Positions 45,066 to 55,073 of a stretch of 64,000 nucleotides of DNA are shown in pieces. The DNA is taken from the NCBI GenBank assembly GCA_903945175.1, contig CAJAUM010000121.1:96282-160281 (forward strand), in the 5' to 3' direction. Below the pieces are notes generated by a model. The model did not search any database and was not told where the DNA came from. It saw only the letters and a list, made by a program, of their open reading frames with translations. Numbering within the stretch: position 1 is the first letter of the stretch; each line of letters begins with the position of its first letter. The position numbers were made by a program, and so were the translations under genes. Source of the stretch: an uncultured Bacteroidales bacterium. Lineage in GTDB: Bacteria > Bacteroidota > Bacteroidia > Bacteroidales > FEN-979.

Positions 45066-46064
45066 ATGCATTCTTTCCGGAATTTACTCTTGCTGCTGCT
45101 CTTCATCCCTGCCCTGTATTCCTGCAACAAGGAATTGAAAGTCAATGCCGATTGGAAGGATGTAACCGTGGTTTATGGGCTCCTTGATCAAACTGACGAC
45201 ACCACCTTCATTAAGATCACAAAGGCGTTTTTAGGAGAAGGTGATGCCCTGATGTTTTCCAGGATCCCCGATTCCAGCAACTATCCTGACAAACTCGAGG
45301 TTCGCATGGATGAATATGCGGATGCCACCCTTAAAAATTCTTATCCGTGTGATACCATAACCATTCATAATAAGCAGGCAGGCGATTCGATTTTTTATTA
45401 TCCCGACCAGCTGATGTATTATACCACCGCAAAGCTGAATCAGAATTATACCTACAAGTTATATATCAGAGAAAAGAAATCCGGGAAGGAGATCACGGCC
45501 CAAACAAGTCTCGTTCATGATTTTACGATCACCCGGCCGCAATCAATTGCCAGTTTCCCCCCGGGGCAGGATCAGATGTTTCAGGTTACCTGGACCCCTG
45601 CTCAAAAGGGTAAACGGTACCAGCTGGTGATTCGTTTTTTTTATTTTGAATCCCTGAAAACAAATCCCGACAGCCTCTACATGAGGTCAATGGATTGGCT
45701 TGTTTTTAATAATATAAAATCAATTGACGAGCAAAGCACCCTCCCGTTTGATCTCTACTATCCCGGCGAAACTTTTTATGCAATGGTTGGAGCAAACATT
45801 CCGACGGATCCCCTTGTTGATCACCGCATTGCACATCATTGTTACTTCATCTTTACCGTGGCCGCCAGCGACCTCAACACCTACATGGAGGTGACCGAAC
45901 CTTCACAATCGATCGTGCAGGAAAAACCAGCCTATACCAACATCATAAACGGAATCGGACTCTTTTCATCCCGTTTCATCAAATTTTCGGATTCCCTCGA
46001 CATCAGCCAGCTTACAAAAGATGCACTGAAGGTGAACGAACATACCAAAGACCTGGGCTTCTGA
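45066..46064 (+). CDS. predicted lipoprotein, DUF4249-like
   Basis: A 332-residue exported protein. The signal peptide has a run of Leu and a lipobox LYSC near residue 19, so it is lipid-anchored. The opening VVYGLLDQTDDTTFIKITKAF and the following beta-rich body with paired strands resemble the DUF4249 family of Bacteroidota lipoproteins; I am not certain of the family. No catalytic motif is seen. It stands alone between panB (divergent) and dnaK. Confidence 0.7.
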   Translation: MHSFRNLLLLLLFIPALYSCNKELKVNADWKDVTVVYGLLDQTDDTTFIKITKAFLGEGDALMFSRIPDSSNYPDKLEVRMDEYADATLKNSYPCDTITIHNKQAGDSIFYYPDQLMYYTTAKLNQNYTYKLYIREKKSGKEITAQTSLVHDFTITRPQSIASFPPGQDQMFQVTWTPAQKGKRYQLVIRFFYFESLKTNPDSLYMRSMDWLVFNNIKSIDEQSTLPFDLYYPGETFYAMVGANIPTDPLVDHRIAHHCYFIFTVAASDLNTYMEVTEPSQSIVQEKPAYTNIINGIGLFSSRFIKFSDSLDISQLTKDALKVNEHTKDLGF

Positions 46065-46102
46065 CAATTTTCATTACCTCCCTGTTTCCCATTCCTGTCG
46101 TT

Positions 46103-46147
46103 TTGTCACCCTGCTGACACAAATTTGTTTTGGCACAATGATTGACT
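46103..46147 (+). promoter_or_regulatory. sigma-54-like promoter with inverted repeats upstream of dnaK
   Basis: TGGCAC (46131-46136), 5 bases, then TTGAC (46142-46146) resembles the -24/-12 sigma-54 consensus TGGCAC-N5-TTGCW, with A in place of C in the -12 part. Just upstream are TTGTCA (46103-46108) with TGACA (46115-46119), and a perfect 10-base palindrome ACAAATTTGT (46119-46128). No CIRCE element is seen. Assignment is by eye. Confidence 0.45.
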
Positions 46148-46186
46148 TATTCCGGTCAAATTCTGATGAAATCATTGTTTATTTGA

Positions 46187-46192
46187 AAGGAG
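46187..46192 (+). promoter_or_regulatory. Shine-Dalgarno sequence of dnaK
   Basis: AAGGAG ends 9 bases before ATG 46202. A good Shine-Dalgarno is rare in this window, where most starts have none, as usual in Bacteroidota. It suggests strong initiation of dnaK. Confidence 0.65.
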
Positions 46193-46201
46193 ATTATTTA
46201 T

Positions 46202-48133
46202 ATGGCAAAAATTATTGGTATTGATCTTGGAACCACCAACTCCTGTGTGGCTGTGATGGAAGGCAACGAACCTGTTGTAATTCCAAACAGCGAAGGGAGA
46301 CGCACCACGCCATCGGTTGTCGGATTTACTGACAACGGAGAACGGAAAGTCGGTGATCCGGCTAAGAGGCAGGCAATCACAAATCCAAAAAACACGGTGT
46401 ATTCCATTAAACGGTTCATGGGCGAAGGCTGGGACCAGGTTCAAACGGAAATCAAACGTGTACCTTACAAGGTGACCAAAGGGGAAAATAATACACCCCG
46501 GGTCGACATATCAGGAAAATTATATACTCCGCAGGAAATTTCAGCGATGGTTCTTCAAAAAATGAAGAAAACAGCGGAAGATTATCTTGGTCATGAAGTG
46601 AAAGAGGCCGTGATAACGGTTCCTGCTTATTTCAGCGATTCACAGCGCCAGGCTACCAAGGAAGCCGGAGAAATTGCCGGGCTGACCGTGAAGCGTATCA
46701 TCAATGAGCCTACAGCCGCTGCGCTTGCTTATGGCCTTGATAAAAAGCACAAAGACATTAAGGTGGCTGTTTTTGACCTTGGTGGCGGAACATTCGACAT
46801 CTCCATCCTGGAATTGGGTGAAGGGGTGTTTGAAGTCAAATCAACCAATGGCAATACCCACCTCGGTGGCGATGATTTCGACCATGTGATCATCGACTGG
46901 CTGGCGGATGAATTCAAAAAGGAAGAGGGCCTTGACTTAAGAAAAGACCCGATGGCCCAGCAGCGTTTGAAAGAGGCTGCTGAGAAAGCCAAGATTGAAC
47001 TTTCCAGTTCCATGGAGACAGAAATCAACCTGCCTTACATCATGCCGGTTGACGGAGTTCCCAAGCATCTGGTGAAAAAACTGACCCGTGCCAAATTTGA
47101 GCAACTCGTTGACAGCCTGATGCAATCGACCATACCTCCATGCCAAAAAGCGTTGCAGGATGCAGGGTTAAAAGCGTCGGAGGTGGATGAGGTGATCCTG
47201 GTCGGTGGCTCTACAAGAATTCCAGCCGTACAGAAACTGGTTCGTGATCTTTTTGGCAAAGAACCTTCCAAAGGGGTGAACCCGGATGAAGTGGTAGCCA
47301 TTGGGGCAGCCATCCAGGGAGGAGTCCTTACCGGTGAAGTGAAAGATGTATTGCTGCTCGACGTTACCCCGTTGTCACTGGGAATTGAAACACTCGGCAG
47401 TGTGATGACCCGTCTGATTGAATCGAACACCACGATTCCTACGAAAAAATCTGAAGTGTTTTCGACTGCTGCCGACGGACAGACCTCTGTGGAGATCCAC
47501 ATTTTGCAGGGCGAACGTCCGATGGCCAATCAGAATAAAAGCATCGGCCGGTTCCATCTCGATGGCATACCTCCTTCACAGCGCGGAATTCCTCAGATCG
47601 AAGTGATCTTTGATATCGACGCCAACGGGATTCTTCATGTCACAGCGAAGGATAAGGCTACCGGAAAATCACAACAAATCAGGATTGAGGCATCTTCGGG
47701 CCTTTCAGACGAGGATATCCGCCGTATGCGCGAAGAGGCACAGGTAAATGCCGAAACTGATAAACGGGTGAAAGAAGAGGTTGACAAACTGAATCAGGCC
47801 GACACGTTGGTATTTCAAACTGAAAAGCAGCTAAAGGAGTTTGGAGAGAAAATCCCTGCTGATAAAAAAGCAGCCATCGAGAAAGCTGTTGAAGATTTGA
47901 AAAACGCACATAAAAACCGTGATTTTGCGGCCCTCGATGCCTCTATAGCCAATCTGAATGCCATGTGGCAGACGGCCAGCGAAGAGATGTACAAAAATGC
48001 TTCGCAAAGTGGTCCACAGGGTGGCCCGCAAGGTGGTCCCCAGCAGGAACCGGGTCAAAATCAACAAGGTCCGAAAGGTTCCGGCAACGATGAAGTAACA
48101 GATGTTGACTTTGAAGAGGTGAAGGATAAATAA
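46202..48133 (+). CDS. dnaK: molecular chaperone DnaK (Hsp70)
   Basis: A 643-residue Hsp70. Phosphate-binding loops [13 protein letters not shown] and [13 protein letters not shown], the linker/substrate domain start [15 protein letters not shown], and a C-terminal lid are all intact. The tail is Gly/Gln/Pro-rich ([15 protein letters not shown]) and ends in [13 protein letters not shown], the variant of EEVD-like ends found in bacteria. grpE and dnaJ are not adjacent. It has its own promoter candidate, Shine-Dalgarno sequence and terminator, so it appears monocistronic. Confidence 0.99.
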   Translation: MAKIIGIDLGTTNSCVAVMEGNEPVVIPNSEGRRTTPSVVGFTDNGERKVGDPAKRQAITNPKNTVYSIKRFMGEGWDQVQTEIKRVPYKVTKGENNTPRVDISGKLYTPQEISAMVLQKMKKTAEDYLGHEVKEAVITVPAYFSDSQRQATKEAGEIAGLTVKRIINEPTAAALAYGLDKKHKDIKVAVFDLGGGTFDISILELGEGVFEVKSTNGNTHLGGDDFDHVIIDWLADEFKKEEGLDLRKDPMAQQRLKEAAEKAKIELSSSMETEINLPYIMPVDGVPKHLVKKLTRAKFEQLVDSLMQSTIPPCQKALQDAGLKASEVDEVILVGGSTRIPAVQKLVRDLFGKEPSKGVNPDEVVAIGAAIQGGVLTGEVKDVLLLDVTPLSLGIETLGSVMTRLIESNTTIPTKKSEVFSTAADGQTSVEIHILQGERPMANQNKSIGRFHLDGIPPSQRGIPQIEVIFDIDANGILHVTAKDKATGKSQQIRIEASSGLSDEDIRRMREEAQVNAETDKRVKEEVDKLNQADTLVFQTEKQLKEFGEKIPADKKAAIEKAVEDLKNAHKNRDFAALDASIANLNAMWQTASEEMYKNASQSGPQGGPQGGPQQEPGQNQQGPKGSGNDEVTDVDFEEVKDK

Positions 48134-48152
48134 ATCACCATAGTTTTTCATG

Positions 48153-48189
48153 AAAACGGGGTTGGTCATTCTCAGATCAGTCCCGTTTT
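48153..48189 (+). terminator. intrinsic terminator of dnaK
   Basis: AAAACGGG (48153-48160) pairs with CCCGTTTT (48182-48189) and the T-run continues to 48191. It begins 20 bases after the dnaK stop. The loop is long (21 bases) and may fold further. Confidence 0.75.
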
Positions 48190-48322
48190 TTATTTAACAA
48201 TTTGTTTATAAGTAGATGATAAATATTCCGAAAATAATTATCACATTTGTGCATAATATGTTCCGAATTGAATTTTCCGGAAATTATAAAACCAACAATA
48301 TGTTCCATCAAAAAACAAGCGT

Positions 48323-51300
48323 ATGAAAAAATTTACCTTTTTTACTATGTTCTTTACTGCTTTTTTATTCTTCGGAATACAAAATGTCAGTTTTGGACAA
48401 TTACTTCTGGATGAAAACTTTTCCTATCCGGCCGGATCCCTGATCACAGCCAATGGCTGGACAGCCCACTCTGGCGGAGGAACCCAACCTATCACCGTGA
48501 GCAGCGGTGGCCTTACCTACACCGGCTATGTTGATTCCGGTATCGGCAATGCAGCCCTGGCTGATAATACCGGCGAAGATGACAATAAAACCTTTGCGCC
48601 ACAAGCCTCGGGCTCTGTGTATGTTTCATTCATGGTCAATGTTACTACGGTATCAGCAGGCTATTTCTTTCACATCGGCCCCAGTCCGATCGGAAGCACC
48701 TTCAGAGGCAGGGTATACATGGATGCTACAAGCCATTTTGGCGTAGGGGTGGGCAGCGCTGCCGGAACCTATGCTTCCTCCACCTTCACAGTGGGTACGA
48801 CCTATCTTCTTGTTTTAAAATATGAGAATGTTACCGGCGCTACCAACGATAAAGTAAGCCTGTTCATTTTCAACAGCGGGATGCCGGCTACCGAGCCAGG
48901 CGCACCGACCATCGGCCCATTGGTTGATGCCACACAGGCAGATATCATCCCTGGTGCAGTTGCATTGCGTCAATATTCTGCCACACAAAATATTACCGTT
49001 GACGGCATCCGTGTCGGCACCTCCTGGTCTGATATCTATGCCAATGTGGTGCTTCCGGTCCCCACCAATTACCCCACCAATTTTGCCGCAACCACCGCTC
49101 CTTTTACCATCAACCTGAACTGGACTGATGCAGTTGGGGGACAGTTACCGGGCTCTTATCTTATTCTTGCCAGTGCGACCAATGATATTGTTGCTCCTGT
49201 GGATGGTGTCCCTGTAGTAAATAATACCAACCTTGCATCCGGAACCGGTGCCTTGAATGTATCACAAGGAGTTCAGGCAGCCACCTTTACCAATCTCCCT
49301 TCCAATACCCCCTATTATTTTAAAATTTTCCCATATACCAATAACGGGTCTGATATTAAATATAAAACAGATGGCACCCCGCCTTTCGTTACTGCTACAA
49401 CCACTGATCATATTTTGGTTCTGGCCAAAAATTTTGATGATCAGCTTTTTGATCCATGGGATACCATCAGTGTACTCGGCGGTCCCCTTTCAAAGAATTG
49501 GCAGATTCAGGGATCGGGCGGCAGTTATTATGCCTATATCAATGGGTATCAAACGAACTGCGATGACTGGCTGATCTCACCCTCTATGAACTTTGATGCC
49601 ACCCAGGAGGAGATCCTTACGTTTCTGACCGCCTCCAACTTTACGGGCCCTCTTTTGGAGGTGAAGATTTCTACAGATTATGTTACCGGTGCTGATCCCG
49701 CTACCGGAACATGGACTCCGCTTACTGCAACACTCTCTCCCGGCAGTTATGTATGGACAGCCTCAGGAAATGTTGATGTTTCAGGGTTTAACGGTGGAAA
49801 TGTTCATGTCGCCTACCGATATACCGCCACTACCACCCTTGCCAGGGCCTGGGAGGTTGACAATATCATGATAACAGGCAGACCCAGCAATGTGGCAACG
49901 GTAACCACTGATCCCGCTGTAACAAATATCACGCATTTGGCTGCCACTGCAGGTGGAACAGTCGTCAATGCCGGTGGAGCGGCTATTTTGGCCAGGGGTA
50001 TTTGTTATTCGACCAATCCCAATCCAACCATCACCGATCCGCATACCACGGTTACGGGCACACTCGGCCATTTTACCAGCAGCCTGACAGGATTGACCCC
50101 GAATACTGCTTATTATGTCAGGGCCTATGCAACTACTTCCAACGGCAATGGATATGGTGATGTAGTTCCCTTTACAACACTCTGCGATCCGTTACCTCCC
50201 GTTGTTAATTTTATTGGAGATACGCTGACCATTTTCATGGGAGAATCTGTTGACTTTTTCGATGCCTCTTTATACTGTCCTACCTATTGGAAATGGTCAT
50301 TTGTAGGAGGATCACCCTATGAAAGCTACGATAAGAATCCGGTCGATATTGTCTACAATTTGCCGGGACTATTTACAGTTTGCCTGGATGCAAGCAATGC
50401 ATTTGGTTTCGCATCAAGTTGCAAGGAGGCCTACATCAGGGTATTGGGACCCACCAATGCTAAAATCACCATGACCGAAATCATGTATAACCCACCCGAA
50501 CTTGGTACAGATACGCTTGAGTTCATCGAGTTGTATAACAACGACGTCATCGCGTGGAACTTAAAGGACTTTTATTTCGAACAGGGCGTAACCTTTGTCT
50601 TTCCTGATATTTCCGTGAACCCCGGCGCCTACCTGCTGGTTGCTAAAAACGCAGCGGCCATGCAACATGCATTTGGCGTGACTGCCCTGCAATGGACAGA
50701 TGGTTCGCTGAACAACACCGGAGAACCAATCGTGATCAATGATAATTATGGTTACCTGGTTGATTCAGTCTTTTATGGCGTTACTCCTCCATGGGATACC
50801 CTGGCCAACGGATTTGGCTCCTCCCTGGAATTATGTAACCCGAATTCAGATAATACAGACCCATTAAACTGGCGGCACGCCATTGAGTTCCAGACAGTAA
50901 ATGCAAGTGGCGATACCATCTGGGCTTCACCTCTGGCTGGATGCTCCTATGCTCCGGTTGCCGTTTTTTCCGCCAATAAGACCATCATCGTGGAACATGA
51001 ATTTGTAACCTTTACCGATGCATCTACCATCAATACGGCTGACTGGGAATGGACATTCGAAGGGGGAACCCCGGCCACCTATTCCGGAAAAACGCCACCT
51101 CCCATTCAGTACAATACGATGGGTTTATATGACGTCTCTCTCCGGGTTTCCAACAATGCCGGCCACAACACCATGGTCAAGTCCAACTACATCAATGTGG
51201 GCACCACCGGAATTTCAGGGATGGATGCAACTGGTTTCTCCGTTTATCCTAACCCGAACAGCGGAACATTCAAGGTGATTCTGAAAAACAGCAACCCGGT

Positions 51301-51466
51301 CCAATTCAGGATTTTTAACCAGCTTTCAAATCTTGTTCTTGAAAGGAAGAGTGAACTGCAGGTGAATTTGTTTGAAAAATCAGAGCTCGCACCCGGAATA
51401 TACATGCTTCAGGTGACGGATTTGACTACCCAGCAATCACATACGCAGAAACTTGTCATTCAATAA
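48323..51466 (+). CDS. T9SS type A sorting domain protein with choice-of-anchor J, PKD and lamin-tail domains
   Basis: A 1047-residue secreted protein. Signal peptide 1-26 (ends VSFGQ). Then come a beta-sandwich module (about 28-240), an Fn3-like module, a choice-of-anchor J/cleaved-adhesin module (about 370-520; DDWLISPSMNF and WEVDNIMITG), a second Fn3/FISUMP-like module, a PKD-like repeat (WKWSFVGGSP), a lamin-tail domain (ITMTEIMYNPPELG), another PKD-like repeat (WEWTFEGGTP), and the type A C-terminal signal (SVYPNPNSGTFKV ... LAPGIYMLQV). The C-terminal domain targets it through type IX secretion. Function is unknown; lamin-tail domains often accompany surface nucleases or adhesins, but no nuclease is present. 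Confidence 0.92.
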   Translation: MKKFTFFTMFFTAFLFFGIQNVSFGQLLLDENFSYPAGSLITANGWTAHSGGGTQPITVSSGGLTYTGYVDSGIGNAALADNTGEDDNKTFAPQASGSVYVSFMVNVTTVSAGYFFHIGPSPIGSTFRGRVYMDATSHFGVGVGSAAGTYASSTFTVGTTYLLVLKYENVTGATNDKVSLFIFNSGMPATEPGAPTIGPLVDATQADIIPGAVALRQYSATQNITVDGIRVGTSWSDIYANVVLPVPTNYPTNFAATTAPFTINLNWTDAVGGQLPGSYLILASATNDIVAPVDGVPVVNNTNLASGTGALNVSQGVQAATFTNLPSNTPYYFKIFPYTNNGSDIKYKTDGTPPFVTATTTDHILVLAKNFDDQLFDPWDTISVLGGPLSKNWQIQGSGGSYYAYINGYQTNCDDWLISPSMNFDATQEEILTFLTASNFTGPLLEVKISTDYVTGADPATGTWTPLTATLSPGSYVWTASGNVDVSGFNGGNVHVAYRYTATTTLARAWEVDNIMITGRPSNVATVTTDPAVTNITHLAATAGGTVVNAGGAAILARGICYSTNPNPTITDPHTTVTGTLGHFTSSLTGLTPNTAYYVRAYATTSNGNGYGDVVPFTTLCDPLPPVVNFIGDTLTIFMGESVDFFDASLYCPTYWKWSFVGGSPYESYDKNPVDIVYNLPGLFTVCLDASNAFGFASSCKEAYIRVLGPTNAKITMTEIMYNPPELGTDTLEFIELYNNDVIAWNLKDFYFEQGVTFVFPDISVNPGAYLLVAKNAAAMQHAFGVTALQWTDGSLNNTGEPIVINDNYGYLVDSVFYGVTPPWDTLANGFGSSLELCNPNSDNTDPLNWRHAIEFQTVNASGDTIWASPLAGCSYAPVAVFSANKTIIVEHEFVTFTDASTINTADWEWTFEGGTPATYSGKTPPPIQYNTMGLYDVSLRVSNNAGHNTMVKSNYINVGTTGISGMDATGFSVYPNPNSGTFKVILKNSNPVQFRIFNQLSNLVLERKSELQVNLFEKSELAPGIYMLQVTDLTTQQSHTQKLVIQ

Positions 51467-51494
51467 TAGTCAACCACTTTAATATCCATTTTAA

Positions 51495-53138
51495 ATGAAA
51501 AATATTTTATTTATAACAGCCATATTTTGCTCTATCTTCTTCTTTACGCGGGAGATAAAGGCACAGGAGCTGGTGCTCAATGGCAACCTCGAAAGCTGGG
51601 TCGATCCGGCGACACCTACCAGCTGGGCAGTTTTTGAAAATATTACGCAGGAATCGGGCACCACCCATGGCGGAACCTATTCAGCAAAACACACCTCGGA
51701 CCCTGCAACCAAGAAGTTCCAGCAAAACTTGTCGGGCGTCATACCCGGGAGCCTCTATACGCTCAGCTATTGGTTTCTTGACAACGATCCCATGGCCAGA
51801 ACGCGTATTTGGTGCTATTGGTTGAGTGCAGGTAATACCCTGCCGGATAACCAGGTTGAATTAAGACCAGATATCTATTCTGAAGATAATCCAAGCTGGA
51901 TCCAGGTAACCTATGCCTTAACAGCTCCGCCAACGGCCGATGGCTTCCGTTTTGAAGTCAGGGTTTACAAACAGGATAACGTGCCGGGCGGAAGTGTGTT
52001 CTATGATGATTTTTCATTCGCTACAGGAGGAACCCCATTACCCGAACCCACCAATTATCCTTCTGACTTTTTCGCATCAGCCAATAACCTTTCAATCGAT
52101 TTGATCTGGACAGATGCAGAGGGTGGACAGCTTCCACAAGCATATCTGATCAAGGCAAGTGAGGCAAACGACATCGTTGCCCCTGTTGATGGAGTTGCGG
52201 AGGCTGACGACCTTGATTTTGCCGATGGAAAGGGTGTGAAAAACGTATTGCAGGGCGCACAGGCGTATAGCTTTATCAACCTGAAACCCGATAAACAATA
52301 CTATTTCAAGATCTATCCCTATACCAATGGAGGCGCAAATATCAATTATAAAACCGATGGCACACCTCCATCTGCTACTGCAACCACAGCCAATATCACC
52401 ATGATTTTATTTAAGGATTTCGCAAATCAACTGTTTGATCCGTGGGATACCATTAGTTTATCCAGTGATAAAGGATGGCTCATTTCAAGCTACGGAGGAA
52501 ATTATTATGCCTATATCAATGGTTATCAGGCCTCTGCAGAATGCAACGAGTGGCTGATCTCTCCGTCCATGAATTTTGACACCTATAAAAATGAAACATT
52601 GTCCTTCAGGACGGCTTCAAATTATACGGGTCCGGTACTGGAGGTGAAAATGTCGACCAATTATGTAACCGGCACAGATCCTACCGCCGCAACCTGGACG
52701 CCGATAACGGCCACCCTCTCTTCAGGAGCCTGGACCTGGACCGCCTCCGGAAATATCGATGTATCATCCTTTTCAGGGGATAATGTTCACCTTGCATTCC
52801 GGTACATCACTGCGCTGCCTGATGCTTCGGCCTGGGAGGTAGATGATATTATTATAACGGGCGTTCTTGATGTGGGTGTCCCTGAAACAGAAGCTGTCCG
52901 CAGGAGCTTTACCATTGTTCCGAACCCTTCAGATGGCCGTTTTAATCTGGTTTTCAACGAGAATTCGCAAAAAGAGGTGCGTGTTTTATCTGTTGTAGGC
53001 CAGGAAGTTTACCGGTCAACCACAAATCAAACAACCCTTTCAGTAGATATTCCGAATCTTTCGGCTGGTATCTATTTCATCAGGGTTAATTCTTCAGATT
53101 CGGGGAAGACTGAGGTGAAAAAACTCATCGTACGTTGA
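51495..53138 (+). CDS. T9SS type A sorting domain protein with choice-of-anchor J domain
   Basis: A 547-residue secreted protein 28 bases after its larger relative. A signal peptide (1-23, ends EIKAQ) is followed by a carbohydrate-binding-like sandwich (LVLNGNLESWVDPATPTSW, residues about 26-180), an Fn3-like module, a choice-of-anchor J module (CNEWLISPSMNFD, WEVDDIIITG), and a type A signal (FTIVPNPSDGRFNLVF ... LSAGIYFIRV). Residues about 184-456 are closely similar to residues about 245-520 of the preceding protein, showing a recent duplication of the Fn3 plus anchor J block. Role unknown. Confidence 0.92.
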   Translation: MKNILFITAIFCSIFFFTREIKAQELVLNGNLESWVDPATPTSWAVFENITQESGTTHGGTYSAKHTSDPATKKFQQNLSGVIPGSLYTLSYWFLDNDPMARTRIWCYWLSAGNTLPDNQVELRPDIYSEDNPSWIQVTYALTAPPTADGFRFEVRVYKQDNVPGGSVFYDDFSFATGGTPLPEPTNYPSDFFASANNLSIDLIWTDAEGGQLPQAYLIKASEANDIVAPVDGVAEADDLDFADGKGVKNVLQGAQAYSFINLKPDKQYYFKIYPYTNGGANINYKTDGTPPSATATTANITMILFKDFANQLFDPWDTISLSSDKGWLISSYGGNYYAYINGYQASAECNEWLISPSMNFDTYKNETLSFRTASNYTGPVLEVKMSTNYVTGTDPTAATWTPITATLSSGAWTWTASGNIDVSSFSGDNVHLAFRYITALPDASAWEVDDIIITGVLDVGVPETEAVRRSFTIVPNPSDGRFNLVFNENSQKEVRVLSVVGQEVYRSTTNQTTLSVDIPNLSAGIYFIRVNSSDSGKTEVKKLIVR

Positions 53139-53158
53139 TCATTTCATGCATAGAGAAG

Positions 53159-54715
53159 TTGACAAGGTTGCCCTGTTTCCGGGCAACCTTGCTCTTTTTT
53201 TGTACGATCCTGATTGTTCCTGCTTTTGGTGCCGATAAACCCCTTCGCATAGAGATCCAGGCCCGTTCATCAAATGAAACCTATCGTATCATTCCCTGTG
53301 GGAGCTCCGGACTTCTCATCTTTTTCAGAAGTCTGGAGGTGGTGGATGAATTCCACGTAAGCTGGTATTTTTCTTTTTATGATACAAACATGCAGCAGGT
53401 TTGGGTAAAAAGTATTCCCTTGCTGAACAACCAGGATTTCCGGTTTCATCAGGAGGGGGTTGATACCCTGGCCATGCTTTTTGTCTCCTCAGGAAAATCA
53501 AAGGGTAAAGAAAATAATTTTGAGATCCTAAGAATCGTGCTCAGCAAAGGCACCTTTATATTAAACAAACATAAGCTTCAGGAAAATGCCGAGGTTGTGG
53601 CGTTTGGCATTGCCCGGGGGAGGGCCTGGCTTGGAATCAACATACCCGGACAGGCAGGAAAGATATTGAATATCCGCCTGACCCAGGGGACTGAACGGAT
53701 GTTTCAGCTTGGGTTGGGGGCCTTGATTTCAGTCAAATGGATGAAGCCCGATTCGGCCTCCAATGAAGTCACGGCCATTGTAAACAGGCAAATCTCTAAA
53801 AAGGGTTTTGAATATTACCTGGTGCGTTATGATACAGCAGGTTTGATAAAAAGTGAAATTTTAATCGGGGGTCCGGCCAGCGACCGGGAGTTAAACCATT
53901 TTCAATTGGTTTCACCCCAGCCGGGAAGCTATTTGTTGGTTGGCAGTTACGGGCAGTTAACCACCAGTTCATCGCGGAAAAATCGAATTCCGGATGAATC
54001 TACCGGATTCTTTGCCATTTCTATTCGGAATGGAGCGCAAAAATCGATCAACTTCTATAATTATCTTGAGTTGCAAAATGCCAGCGCCCTGCTTGAAGAT
54101 CGCGACATCATGAACATAAAAAGGAAGGCATTGAAAAAGAACAAGAACCTTTCCGAATTTTCCCTCGATTTTCCTGTTTTATTGCATAATTTACAAAGGA
54201 ATAAAGAGCAGTATGTTCTGACAGCGGAGTTGTATTCGCCCCAATACCGTACCGAAAATTTTACTGATTTCGATTACTATGGAAGGCCCTACACCAACTC
54301 CTACTCGGTTTTCGACGGATACCGGTTTGCCAACGCCATCGTCGCCGGTTTTAACCTAGATGCCAAATTGCTTTGGGATAATACCTTGGAAATCAGGAAT
54401 CTTGTTTCAATGGAATTGTCTCCCAAGGTGGTGGTCTTTCCTTCCGGGAACGATCAGGTATTGTGTTATGTCAGCGATGGAAAGATCGGATCGAAGATCA
54501 TCACAGAAAATAACCTGGTAGAGAAACTTGATTTTTCACCCATCGAACTGCTTTATCCCGAAGATAAGCTGCTTTCAGAGATGAAAGGCACCTTAAAACC
54601 ATGGTATGCAAACTATTTTCTGAGTTATGGCTACCAGGAAATCAAAAACATTGCCCTCGAATCAAATAACAAGCGACTGGTTTTTTATTTCGCGAAACTC
54701 AGGTTTGAAAAATAG
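53159..54715 (+). CDS. secreted protein of unknown family
   Basis: About 519 residues from TTG 53159; no ATG is available and a TTG at 53135 is also in frame. A signal peptide is clear (TLLFFCTILIVPAFGA). The mature part is beta-rich with no motif I recognise; local stretches such as DFDYYGRPYTNSYSVFDGYRFANAI hint at a propeller-like or WD-type repeat, seen only weakly (landmark at about residues 375-400). No T9SS C-terminal signal is present. The signal-peptide codons contain a terminator-like hairpin (53163-53201). It follows the T9SS pair directly and may share its transcript. Confidence 0.75.
   Translation: MTRLPCFRATLLFFCTILIVPAFGADKPLRIEIQARSSNETYRIIPCGSSGLLIFFRSLEVVDEFHVSWYFSFYDTNMQQVWVKSIPLLNNQDFRFHQEGVDTLAMLFVSSGKSKGKENNFEILRIVLSKGTFILNKHKLQENAEVVAFGIARGRAWLGINIPGQAGKILNIRLTQGTERMFQLGLGALISVKWMKPDSASNEVTAIVNRQISKKGFEYYLVRYDTAGLIKSEILIGGPASDRELNHFQLVSPQPGSYLLVGSYGQLTTSSSRKNRIPDESTGFFAISIRNGAQKSINFYNYLELQNASALLEDRDIMNIKRKALKKNKNLSEFSLDFPVLLHNLQRNKEQYVLTAELYSPQYRTENFTDFDYYGRPYTNSYSVFDGYRFANAIVAGFNLDAKLLWDNTLEIRNLVSMELSPKVVVFPSGNDQVLCYVSDGKIGSKIITENNLVEKLDFSPIELLYPEDKLLSEMKGTLKPWYANYFLSYGYQEIKNIALESNNKRLVFYFAKLRFEK
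53163..53201 (+). terminator. terminator-like hairpin within the start of the 53.1-54.7 kb gene
   Basis: An 11-bp perfect stem, CAAGGTTGCCC and GGGCAACCTTG, a 7-base loop, then CTC and seven Ts. It sits 25 bases after the stop of the T9SS gene, where a terminator is expected, yet it lies in the signal-peptide codons of the next gene. Confidence 0.75.
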
Positions 54716-54739
54716 ATTCGGGAAGGAACGGGCAACGGC

Positions 54740-55054
54740 CTATTTTTTTATCACTAAAAATTTATTATCACAGTTAAGGAGCATCATCGTGGTGTCGAGA
54801 TGGTATCCCGGTGCATCGAAAACGAGGGTATAGGGGGCATTCCCGGCCAGGGTGAATGGATGAATATAATCAGGGGAAACTGCAATCGTGTTGTGAATTT
54901 GAACAATACTGATGCTGAGGGAGTCGGTAAGTTTGTTTACAATCGACAGCGTACCCTTGCCACCGCATGGTTGCTCTTCAGTTTGCTTGGCGCAACCAAT
55001 CAAAATAACCACAGTAATAAGGAAAAGCAAAAAGAGACCGGTAAGCTTTTTCAT
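54740..55054 (-). CDS. small predicted lipoprotein
   Basis: A 104-residue exported lipoprotein with signal MKKLTGLFLLFLITVVILIGC and lipobox LIGC at about residues 18-21 (landmark only). The mature part has about 83 residues, mostly beta strands (GTLSIVNKLTD, PYTLVFDAPGYH), and resembles small PEGA-like surface modules only loosely; I do not recognise the family. It is opposite in strand to its neighbours and has its own promoter. Confidence 0.7.
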   Translation of the reverse strand: MKKLTGLFLLFLITVVILIGCAKQTEEQPCGGKGTLSIVNKLTDSLSISIVQIHNTIAVSPDYIHPFTLAGNAPYTLVFDAPGYHLDTTMMLLNCDNKFLVIKK

Positions 55055-55073
55055 GAGGAGAGATTAACGTATG

